Origin: Candidatus Hydrogenedentota bacterium
GTDB lineage: Bacteria; Hydrogenedentota; Hydrogenedentia; Hydrogenedentales; CAITNO01
NCBI GenBank assembly: GCA_903822375.1
Contig: CAIJOU010000207.1
Span: forward strand, 1-5,075
Length of the DNA: 5,075 nt
Direction of reading: 5' to 3'
A program made the translations under genes and the position numbers. Shown piece by piece: positions 1-5,066 of the stretch. How positions within the stretch are numbered: position 1 is the stretch's first letter; each line of letters starts with the position of its first letter. The notes under the pieces were generated by a model. That model saw only the letters and a program-made list of their open reading frames with translations. It was not told the origin of the DNA and made no database searches.

Positions 1-1073
1 AGCGAGGCGGCCAGTCGGATGGCCAGCGTCTTGGCCTGGGCCACATCGCCCGCCATAATCGCCTGCTGCATGGCGACGTTGAGCGCCTCCACGGTCTCCT
101 CGACGGCCTGTGCCTGGGCCGGCGCTGAAGCGGGCGGTTCCCCGGTGGGCGCTTCGGGCTCAGATTCGGGTTCAGATTCAGCTTGGGCTTCGAATTCTGT
201 TTCAGCGGCGTCCTGGGACGCCGGGGGCTCTTCCGCGGTCACCGGGACTTCCTGCTCCGGTTCCGCCGCATCTTCCGTTTCCACCGTATCCGCCACGCTT
301 TCCTCCTCCCCGGCTTTGGGTTCCACCGAGAGTTCGGGCTCTTCCGGCAGGGGCATTTCGGGCACCTCCGCCACGGTGCCGGCGGGGGATTCCGGCGGCA
401 GTTCGTCAAAGGCGGTGACCGGTTCGTGAATTGCGGGGTCCGGCCCCGCTTCCGTGTAAGGCGCGGGTTCATCACCCGGCGCAACGGATTCGGCCGTGTC
501 GTCTTCGATAAGCTCAATGCCGCGGTCTTTGAGCGTGGCAATGGCGCGCGCATAGTGATCGGGCCAGCCGTAACGGCCCAGATCGGTGATGCGGTCAAGG
601 ATCAGGTCGCCCACCATGAGCGACAGAATGTCGTGCGACTTGTGGAGGAAAGGCAGGCATTCCGCGGCGCGGCCCGCGCGGTCATAGCTGGACAGCACGC
701 GCGCCGTGTCGATCAGCGCCCGCTGCAGGCTGGTCCAATTCTGATCCAGACAGACCTTGAGCGAGGCGGTCAGCTCCTGCATGCAGTCGTCCGGCCAGGG
801 ACCGTTGGGAATGCTTTGCGCCCGCGTGAAATGCCGGCAGAACCGGCCCAGGGCGGAGAAGAGGCTCTGGGTTGGGTCGGTTTGGGTCACCGGGTTGTCT
901 CGGGATTCGGGAGCGGCCATGGCCTGTTTCTCCGGTGCTGGTTCCAGCGGGTTTTCGTCATGGTGCGGTGGCGGGGCAGAATGGTTCGCCCCGTCCTGGG
1001 TCGGCCCGGTCGCGTCTCCGAAGAGGCGGCGCCCCATGGCGGCCCACGTTTTGTCACGTTTTCCGAATCGCAC
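1..1073 (-). CDS. Hypothetical protein with acidic Pro/Glu linker, 3' end outside the window
   Basis: The frame is open from a GTG at 1073-1071 to the window edge, giving 357 complete codons; the true C-terminus lies beyond position 1. I chose this GTG because GGAGG (1086-1082) stands 8 nt upstream; an in-frame GTG at 1082 overlaps that site and is less likely. No signal peptide or membrane segment is visible. Residues 1-67 are polar and probably flexible. Residues 68-190 look folded and mostly helical, with Cys at 79, 97, 108 and 139. Residues 191-320 form a linker with 39 Asp/Glu and only one Lys, including ESEP-type repeats near 300-306. From about 323 an Ala-rich amphipathic helical segment begins (AMQQAIMAGDVAQAKTLAIR), possibly the start of a TPR-like or other helical repeat. 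I do not recognise the family. A cytoplasmic scaffold or adaptor is possible, but this is inference. The frame itself is well supported by start context and protein-like composition. Confidence 0.82.
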   Translation of the reverse strand, partial: MRFGKRDKTWAAMGRRLFGDATGPTQDGANHSAPPPHHDENPLEPAPEKQAMAAPESRDNPVTQTDPTQSLFSALGRFCRHFTRAQSIPNGPWPDDCMQELTASLKVCLDQNWTSLQRALIDTARVLSSYDRAGRAAECLPFLHKSHDILSLMVGDLILDRITDLGRYGWPDHYARAIATLKDRGIELIEDDTAESVAPGDEPAPYTEAGPDPAIHEPVTAFDELPPESPAGTVAEVPEMPLPEEPELSVEPKAGEEESVADTVETEDAAEPEQEVPVTAEEPPASQDAAETEFEAQAESEPESEPEAPTGEPPASAPAQAQAVEETVEALNVAMQQAIMAGDVAQAKTLAIRLAAS

Positions 1074-1081
1074 GAATGACA

Positions 1082-1086
1082 CCTCC
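1082..1086 (-). promoter_or_regulatory. Ribosome binding site deciding the GTG start of the minus-strand gene
   Basis: Read on the minus strand, the sequence is CGGAGGTGTCATTCGTG. GGAGG sits 8 nt before the GTG at 1073, which is normal spacing. The alternative GTG at 1082 shares its first G with this site and so could not be used efficiently. The same CGGAGGTGTC string precedes the lipoprotein gene at 3871 with C replaced or kept at the edges, so this extended site seems typical for the genome. Confidence 0.7.
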
Positions 1087-1093
1087 GTAGCGC

Positions 1094-1122
1094 ATTTTAG
1101 CACAAGGCTGTATAGGGCGCAA
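1094..1122 (-). promoter_or_regulatory. Candidate sigma70-type promoter for the minus-strand gene
   Basis: On the minus strand TTGCGC (1122-1117) and TAAAAT (1099-1094) are separated by exactly 17 nt. The -10 matches five of six consensus positions and the -35 matches the TTG core only. Transcription would start near 1087, right at the Shine-Dalgarno site, leaving a leader of only about 14 nt, which is short but workable. A second AT-rich hexamer (TATATT, 1130-1125) lies upstream without a good -35 partner and could be an alternative. Inferred by eye; the sigma factor preferences of this organism are unknown. Confidence 0.35.
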
Positions 1123-1134
1123 TCAATATATAGT

Positions 1135-1156
1135 GCCGGATGTTGGCATATCCGGC
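1135..1156. promoter_or_regulatory. Inverted repeat between divergent genes, possible operator
   Basis: GCCGGAT (1135-1141) is repeated inverted as ATCCGGC (1150-1156) around an 8-nt centre, GTTGGCAT. An inner ATG/CAT pair (1140-1142, 1147-1149) extends the dyad if a 2-nt offset is allowed. It lies just upstream of the candidate minus-strand promoter and about 140 bp before the secreted-protein gene, so a regulator bound here could touch both. TTGGCA inside it (1143-1148) resembles a plus-strand -35 box, but I find no convincing -10 at 17 nt; CAATAT at 1167 is weak. It could equally be a small structured element with no regulatory role. Confidence 0.35.
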
Positions 1157-1195
1157 GGGCGAAACACAATATAGCGCATCGCGCCACGGGTTTTT

Positions 1196-1237
1196 CCGGC
1201 GCGCTTTGCCGGGCCGCGGCGCTTTTGAATGAAGCGC
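1196..1237. repeat. Two short adjacent hairpins upstream of the secreted-protein gene
   Basis: CCGGC (1196-1200) pairs with GCCGG (1208-1212) over a 7-nt loop, and GCGCTT (1219-1224) pairs with AAGCGC (1232-1237) over another 7-nt loop. Both lie in the probable leader of the gene starting at 1293. Neither is followed by a T-run, so they are not classical terminators. In DNA this GC-rich, stems of 5-6 bp arise easily by chance, so only the coordinates of the pairing are firm. Confidence 0.25.
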
Positions 1238-1276
1238 CCGGGAATTCGTCTGGTTGAATGTGCGCGAAAGTGCGTC

Positions 1277-1283
1277 AAAGGAG
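1277..1283 (+). promoter_or_regulatory. Ribosome binding site that selects the ATG at 1293
   Basis: AAAGGAG ends 9 nt before ATG 1293. An ATG at 1284 directly abuts this site and would have no spacing, and an upstream TTG at 1254 has no site of its own. The choice also places the basic n-region and hydrophobic core at the very N-terminus, as expected for an exported protein. Confidence 0.7.
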
Positions 1284-1292
1284 ATGAAAGCC

Positions 1293-3740
1293 ATGAAAAC
1301 GGTAGGGTACACGCGGTGCTTGACGGCGGTGACGGTGCTGGTGCTGGCCGCGATTTCGGCGGGCGCGCAGGAACTGCAACTGCACGGCCGGGTCAGTTAT
1401 GACACAAAAGGCATGCTGGTGAAGGGCACGACCGACAACGACTGGGAACGGGCGACGCTTAACACCCTGCTGATGCCGGGCGATGCGCTCTGGGTGGACC
1501 AGGGCGGTTTGTCCGAAGTGGAACTGGCGGGCGGTTCGTTCCTGCGACTGGCCGACGGAAGCAAGGCGGAACTGAAGGCCCTGCCGCCCACGGCCGACGT
1601 CCGCGGCTGGGTGGGTTCGTTTTACGTGCAGCGGATCAGCCGGAGCCAGGGCAGTTTCATCCTGACCACGCCGTCCTGCCAGGTGGATGTGGCGATAGAC
1701 TCCTGCGTCCGGGTGGACATTGACGAGAAGGGCGGCGCCACGGTCAGCGTGCGCTGGGGCGGCGCGGAAGTGCGGACCGACGCGGGCGCGCCGGTGCGCC
1801 TTTCGGACACGCAGCGCCTGTGGGTGGACCCGGGCTTCCTGCCGTCGGACCCCGTGGGCTTTGACCGCGCCGAAGCCGATTCTTTCGACCAGTGGAACAA
1901 TGACCGCGCCACCGTGCTGGCGAACGGCTACAAAACCCTTCCCAAAGAGGTGGTGATCACGGGGCCCGTGGAGGGCGTGTCGGACCTGGGCTCCTACGGC
2001 GAATGGGTTTATGTGGACAACCGGCCCTGCTGGCGGCCGACGGTGGTGGCGGACTATGTGCCTTACCGCTACGGCTGCTGGAACTACTGCCCCTCGGTGG
2101 GCAATGTCTGGGTCGGCGCCTATCCTTTCTGCTACGTCACCTCGCACTACGGCCGCTGGTCCCATGCGGCGGCCTACGGCTGGGTCTGGTCCTATGACCC
2201 GGTCTGGAGCCCGGCCTGGGCGACAACGGTTTGCGCGGGTGACTACCTGATGTGGGCGCCGATGGGCTGGGACAACCGGCCGGTGATGATCACCGAGTCC
2301 GCCCATTTCGGCCTTGGCGGCGTGGACTTCTGCATATCCAGCACGAGCTGGATGCCCATGAGCTACGTGACCACGGGCTGGGCGCCGATTTCGCCCTGCA
2401 CGCCCATGTTTGCCGACACGATATGCACCCTGCCGGTCGCGCAGATTAACGTGTGGAACATCTACGGCGACAACCATCACGGGCGTCCGCATCCGCACCC
2501 CTTTGACGACCATGTGTTCCACGAGCGCAACTACAATCCGCCCCGCAGCATCCGCGGCCTTGCCGCACCGCATGACGGGCCGGCCCCCGGTGAGCGCGTG
2601 CACGCACTGGAAGCGCACATGGGCCGCGAGCATTTTGCCCCGGTGGAACACACCGGCGGGCGCATGGAACGTTCCGCCGCCGGGCGCGGCGCCGCGTTGC
2701 GCAGTGTGCGCCTTGAAAACATCCCGGCATTGCAGCCGGACTCGGCTCCGGGACTCGCCGAGATGCGCCGCGGCGCGGGCGGAAGGGAACTGCGCACGTT
2801 CAGGGACAACGGAATACCCACATTGACAAACCGCGCCGGCGCGACCGGCGTCCAGACGGACCGCCTGATACGCTCCAACGCGGGCCCCCGGAATGATGTG
2901 CCCACGCTCCGCGGTGAGGGCAGGATGCCCGTCGGCGGCGAAGCACACCCCATGGGCGGCGCACCCGACGGCATGAATGTGAACAGCGGGGCCGGAAATG
3001 ACCGCGCCCTGCGCGTCGCACCGTCCACCACGGCTTTGCGCGGCACCGCGTCGGGCCGTGCGACGCTGCGCGACATAGACCCCGGCACCCCGGTTCCCGG
3101 CGGCCCGACACGCTTCCAGTCGGCACCGGAAAAGACGCCCGTGCGGGGCTTCGTGCGGACGGCACCGGGCGCGTCATCGACCACCTTCAACGGGCTGCAC
3201 AATGATTCAGGGACAAATGCGAACCCGACTTCACACCTGTCCAACGCACCCACGTTCCCGACGACGCGCAGTTCACGCCCCCTTTCGTTTGACACGGATG
3301 CATCGCGGGTGCCTGCGCCGCGCGCCATGTCATCCCATGTGGACAGGTCCATGCCGCGCAGTGAAACCTTCTCGCCGCACGTGGAGAGCGCGCCGCGCAT
3401 TGAGGCGCAGACGCCCATGGTCCAGCATTCCGAACCGTCCGTTTCTCAGCCGCACCTTGAAACGGCGCAACCCCGTTTCGAACGCAACGCGCCGGCGCCG
3501 CAGCCGCGCGTTGAAACACCGCAGCCCCGCTTTGAAGCGCCACAGCCGCACTTCGAAGCCCAGCAACCCCGCATTGAGCGCAGCGCGCCGGTGCAACAGC
3601 CGCACTTTGAGGCGCCGCAGCCCCACTTTGAGGCGCCGCGTGTTTCTGCGCCGTCCATTTCCTCACGCTCCAACTCCGCGGACTCGAACAGTTCTTCCGG
3701 CAGTTCATCGAACTCACGCGGCGGAATACGCGGCCGCTGA
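1293..3740 (+). CDS. Secreted FecR-like / DUF6600-like protein with repeat tail
   Basis: The product has 815 residues. Residues 1-25 form a signal peptide (basic start, TAVTVLVLAAISAGA core, likely cleavage after AGA). Residues 30-180 resemble a FecR-type beta domain: a DW-x-x-ATLN segment, PGD (62-64), LRLADGSKAEL (84-94), an ILTTP strand and a VSVRWGGAEV strand. Residues 231-330 carry the aromatic signature I associate with DUF6600: YGEWVY, CWRP, PYRYG, SHYGRW, YGWVWSYDP, PAW and WAP. Unusually, the mature protein has ten Cys, all within 129-378. Residues 395-410 contain six His. From about 415 the chain is Arg/Gly/Pro-rich and probably disordered, with eight QP[HR]xE units at 719-782 and a Ser/Asn-rich end. 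No catalytic motif is seen. FecR itself is a sigma-factor regulator, but proteins of this exported, tail-rich type have no settled function; a surface or matrix role is inference. The domain naming is from memory of family patterns. Confidence 0.88.
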   Translation: MKTVGYTRCLTAVTVLVLAAISAGAQELQLHGRVSYDTKGMLVKGTTDNDWERATLNTLLMPGDALWVDQGGLSEVELAGGSFLRLADGSKAELKALPPTADVRGWVGSFYVQRISRSQGSFILTTPSCQVDVAIDSCVRVDIDEKGGATVSVRWGGAEVRTDAGAPVRLSDTQRLWVDPGFLPSDPVGFDRAEADSFDQWNNDRATVLANGYKTLPKEVVITGPVEGVSDLGSYGEWVYVDNRPCWRPTVVADYVPYRYGCWNYCPSVGNVWVGAYPFCYVTSHYGRWSHAAAYGWVWSYDPVWSPAWATTVCAGDYLMWAPMGWDNRPVMITESAHFGLGGVDFCISSTSWMPMSYVTTGWAPISPCTPMFADTICTLPVAQINVWNIYGDNHHGRPHPHPFDDHVFHERNYNPPRSIRGLAAPHDGPAPGERVHALEAHMGREHFAPVEHTGGRMERSAAGRGAALRSVRLENIPALQPDSAPGLAEMRRGAGGRELRTFRDNGIPTLTNRAGATGVQTDRLIRSNAGPRNDVPTLRGEGRMPVGGEAHPMGGAPDGMNVNSGAGNDRALRVAPSTTALRGTASGRATLRDIDPGTPVPGGPTRFQSAPEKTPVRGFVRTAPGASSTTFNGLHNDSGTNANPTSHLSNAPTFPTTRSSRPLSFDTDASRVPAPRAMSSHVDRSMPRSETFSPHVESAPRIEAQTPMVQHSEPSVSQPHLETAQPRFERNAPAPQPRVETPQPRFEAPQPHFEAQQPRIERSAPVQQPHFEAPQPHFEAPRVSAPSISSRSNSADSNSSSGSSSNSRGGIRGR
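3447..3638 (+). repeat. Eight in-frame QP[HR]xE coding repeats
   Basis: The C-terminal part of the secreted protein (residues 719-782) consists of units of 7,11,7,7,7,11,7,7 residues. The 7-residue form is QP[HR][FLV]E[AT][PAQ]; the 11-residue form adds an R[NS]AP insert (RNAPAP, RSAPVQ). The order suggests a larger unit of one long plus three short repeats, followed by a second copy one short unit shorter. Degenerate versions (HVESAP, RIEAQTP) occur just before it. The DNA copies are not identical, so this is an old or codon-diversified array rather than a fresh slippage product. It is likely extended and unfolded. Confidence 0.85.
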
Positions 3741-3788
3741 CCGCATGCCGTCGCATTGGGCAGCCAGTTGAACTTTCCATGGCTTTTT

Positions 3789-3811
3789 GCGGCGGGGACG
3801 CTCCCCGCCGC
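3789..3811. repeat. Perfect 10-bp GC hairpin between the two exported-protein genes
   Basis: GCGGCGGGGA (3789-3798) pairs perfectly with TCCCCGCCGC (3802-3811) over a CGC loop. It sits 48 bp after the stop of the secreted-protein gene and 59 bp before the lipoprotein start. On the plus strand no T-run follows, so it is not a classical intrinsic terminator; T5 (3784-3788) lies on the wrong side for that direction. It might attenuate transcription, protect the 3' end of mRNA or be a copy of a dispersed palindrome. A smaller CGGGC-GAAG-GCCCG hairpin (3839-3852) lies immediately before the next ribosome site. Confidence 0.5.
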
Positions 3812-3859
3812 GATTCACAGGAATCCACGCATACCCGCCGGGCGAAGGCCCGAATGACC

Positions 3860-3864
3860 GGAGG
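3860..3864 (+). promoter_or_regulatory. Ribosome binding site for the lipoprotein gene
   Basis: GGAGG within CCGGAGGTGTCCCATG ends 6 nt before ATG 3871. This settles the start against a TTG at 3787 in the same frame, which has no such site, would begin inside the hairpin region, and would bury the lipoprotein signal peptide 28 residues into the chain. Confidence 0.75.
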
Positions 3865-3870
3865 TGTCCC

Positions 3871-4779
3871 ATGAACCGCACTGCCGCATCGATCTCCCTG
3901 CTTGCGCTGGCCGCAAGCGGGCTGTTGTTCCTGTCCGGATGCCCCGCCACGCCGACCGTACAAGACCGGGGCACCCAGACCGGAAACGGCGGCGACTGGA
4001 AACAGGCCGACTACGACCGGGGATTCTCGGACGGCTTTCTGGTCGACGACGAGTACTGGCGCGGCTTCGACGAGAGTTATGGCACGGTGGACGCGGGCCC
4101 CATACTCTACAGCGGCGGCGACATCCCCTACCTGACCTCCCCCGCCTATGATGCAGGCTACTGGGACGGTGTCTGGTATGCCTACAACGACGGCTATTTC
4201 GTCGAATACGACTATGCGTTCACCATCGGTTTCAGCGAGGGATACGACCTTGCCTTCTGGCCCGACTGGGCCGACTTCCTTGCCAATGACGAGCACCTGG
4301 AGTATCTTGACGGCGGCTTCACGGACGGGTACAACGACGGCTTCTCCGAAGGCCGCGTGCTCGGCGCCTACGATTACAAGACCGGCCTGGACTACGACTG
4401 GCTTGACGCCATGACCTACTACCGTGAAGGCAATGATGTATACCTGGACGAGGTCGGTCTCGGCACCGGCGCGGACGGTCCGGTGGTGCTCTACACCTAC
4501 GGCACGGACCCGAACGACCTTGTCGGCAAAGCGGCGGGCAAGCCGGAAAACACGGCCGTGATTTCCGAAGGCCGCTCCATACGCCGCAACGGTGCAGGCA
4601 CGGCCAAGGCCGCCAAGACCATCATTCCCGACATCAGCTACCGCGCCCTGCCGGACAACGAACGCGCGCATTTCAACACCGCACCCGCCACGAGCCCCCG
4701 GTCCAGCGCCGCCCTCAGCCTCACGACCACCTGGGCGCAGCGGATAGACGCCTATCGGGCCGTCCAGTCGGGCGGGTAA
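3871..4779 (+). CDS. Asp/Tyr/Gly-rich lipoprotein with GX3-register motifs
   Basis: The product has 302 residues. It begins with a lipoprotein signal peptide: MNR, hydrophobic core, and lipobox LSGC with Cys24 as the lipidated residue and the only Cys. Pro25 follows, so there is no Asp+2 retention signal of the enterobacterial type. Residues 42-172 are full of Gly-aromatic-x-Asp/Glu-Gly motifs: GFSDG (51-55), GYWDG (96-100), GFSEG (120-124) and an uninterrupted GX3 run at 149, 153, 157, 161 and 165. Between 92 and 128 every fourth residue is Gly or Ala except Glu112. This recalls the deca-GX3 pattern of Yae1-type proteins and Gly-spaced small lipoproteins such as DUF2799, but I see no real homology. 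Residues 220-302 are different: more basic, Ala/Ser/Thr-rich and probably flexible. Stop TAA is followed by a strong hairpin. The function is unknown; the protein probably sits at the outer or inner membrane face. It may be co-transcribed with the preceding secreted-protein gene, 130 bp upstream. Confidence 0.88.
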   Translation: MNRTAASISLLALAASGLLFLSGCPATPTVQDRGTQTGNGGDWKQADYDRGFSDGFLVDDEYWRGFDESYGTVDAGPILYSGGDIPYLTSPAYDAGYWDGVWYAYNDGYFVEYDYAFTIGFSEGYDLAFWPDWADFLANDEHLEYLDGGFTDGYNDGFSEGRVLGAYDYKTGLDYDWLDAMTYYREGNDVYLDEVGLGTGADGPVVLYTYGTDPNDLVGKAAGKPENTAVISEGRSIRRNGAGTAKAAKTIIPDISYRALPDNERAHFNTAPATSPRSSAALSLTTTWAQRIDAYRAVQSGG

Positions 4780-4791
4780 CACTCTTCCGTT

Positions 4792-4832
4792 GGACGGGCG
4801 CGGAGGCCGGCCCACGGCTTCCGCGCCCGTCC
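4792..4832 (+). terminator. 18-bp GC-rich hairpin after the lipoprotein gene
   Basis: GGACGGGCGCGGAGGCCG (4792-4809) pairs with CGGCTTCCGCGCCCGTCC (4815-4832) over the loop GCCCA. All 18 positions pair, with one G-U wobble. It starts 12 bp after the TAA, the usual terminator position. No T-run follows on either strand, so it is a U-less terminator, a 3'-end stabilising stem, or a site that acts in both directions. The position and stem length make a role at the transcript end the best reading. Confidence 0.6.
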
Positions 4833-4932
4833 GCACGCAAACACGGAGGGAACGGTGCCGGTAAAAGACAAGGTTAAGTCGAAACGTCTCAAGCACCAAC
4901 CGGGTGAACCGACATTGTCGGGCCGTGCCTTC

Positions 4933-4970
4933 CTTCCCCGGAGGGGAAGAATATGAATAGCCGGAGGTGA
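4933..4970 (+). repeat. CTTCCCC/GGGGAAG hairpin followed by a strong Shine-Dalgarno-like site
   Basis: CTTCCCC (4933-4939) pairs with GGGGAAG (4943-4949) over a GGA loop. Just after it ATG at 4953 opens a five-codon frame (MNSRR) that stops at the TGA of 4968-4970. GGAGGTGA (4963-4970) is a perfect 8-base complement of the usual 16S 3' end (TCACCTCC). The compact package could be a leader peptide with a buried ribosome site, or part of a dispersed palindromic repeat in which these resemblances are accidental. Confidence 0.35.
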
Positions 4971-4979
4971 CCGAAGATA

Positions 4980-5066
4980 GTGTGTTCCGAAATCAAGTTT
5001 TTTGTCCCAAGATTGGAGCACATTGTGGTTGAGTTTTCCACAGGGGGTCGAAAGGTTTTCCACTGA
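4980..5066 (+). CDS. Possible 28-residue small ORF, with a coupled start at its stop
   Basis: GTG at 4980 opens 28 codons ending at TGA 5064-5066. The peptide (VCSEIKFFVPRLEHIVVEFS, then TGGRKVFH) is not obviously low-complexity. GGAGGTGA ends 9 nt before the GTG, so GGAGG is 12 nt away, slightly long. The stop overlaps an ATG (5066-5068) in a TGATG arrangement, with AAGG (5052-5055) 10 nt before it; this ATG could open a gene running off the window. Against it: the frame is short, the start is GTG and the region contains repeated TTTTCCAC motifs. It may be chance. Confidence 0.18.
   Translation: MCSEIKFFVPRLEHIVVEFSTGGRKVFH
5034..5064 (+). repeat. Two TTTTCCAC copies 22 bp apart, DnaA-box-like
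   Basis: TTTTCCACA (5034-5042) fits the relaxed DnaA box TTWTNCACA, and TTTTCCACT (5056-5064) differs from that pattern at the last base. They are in the same orientation, 22 bp apart (two helical turns). A weaker inverted relative, TGTGGTTGA, lies at 5024-5032. These may be protein-binding sites or the first two units of a tandem array that continues outside the window. Two copies are too few to decide. Confidence 0.3.

Noticed and set aside
19..429. Ser/Ala-rich plus-strand frame at the left edge
   Set aside because: It is the shadow of the acidic Glu/Pro linker read on the other strand; Ser/Ala/Gly runs are exactly what that complement gives.
183..1079. 298-codon plus-strand open frame over the minus-strand gene
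   Set aside because: The translation is Arg/Gly/Phe-rich without protein-like pattern, there is no good ribosome site, and the opposite strand has a better start and a coherent protein.
1275..2948. 557-codon open frame on the minus strand, opposite the secreted-protein gene
   Set aside because: It is fully antisense to a gene with signal peptide, ribosome site and recognisable domain pattern. Its Arg/His/Ala/Gly-rich translation is what the complement of GC-rich codons gives, and no domain is seen.
3447..3638. CRISPR-like array
   Set aside because: The repeats are 21 or 33 bp, imperfect, contiguous without spacers and in frame with the coding sequence, so they are protein repeats.
3787..3870. 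N-terminal extension of the lipoprotein from TTG 3787
   Set aside because: There is no ribosome site, it would overlap the intergenic hairpin, and it would displace the lipobox from the N-terminus.
3187..4899. 570-codon open frame on the minus strand, opposite the repeat tail and the lipoprotein
   Set aside because: It crosses two real genes, an intergenic gap and the long hairpin. Its translation mirrors the QP[HR]xE array as low-complexity Ala/Gly/Arg sequence.
4752..5063. 103-codon minus-strand frame at the right edge
   Set aside because: It runs through the 18-bp hairpin and the end of the lipoprotein gene, lacks a ribosome site and looks like translated intergenic repeat DNA.
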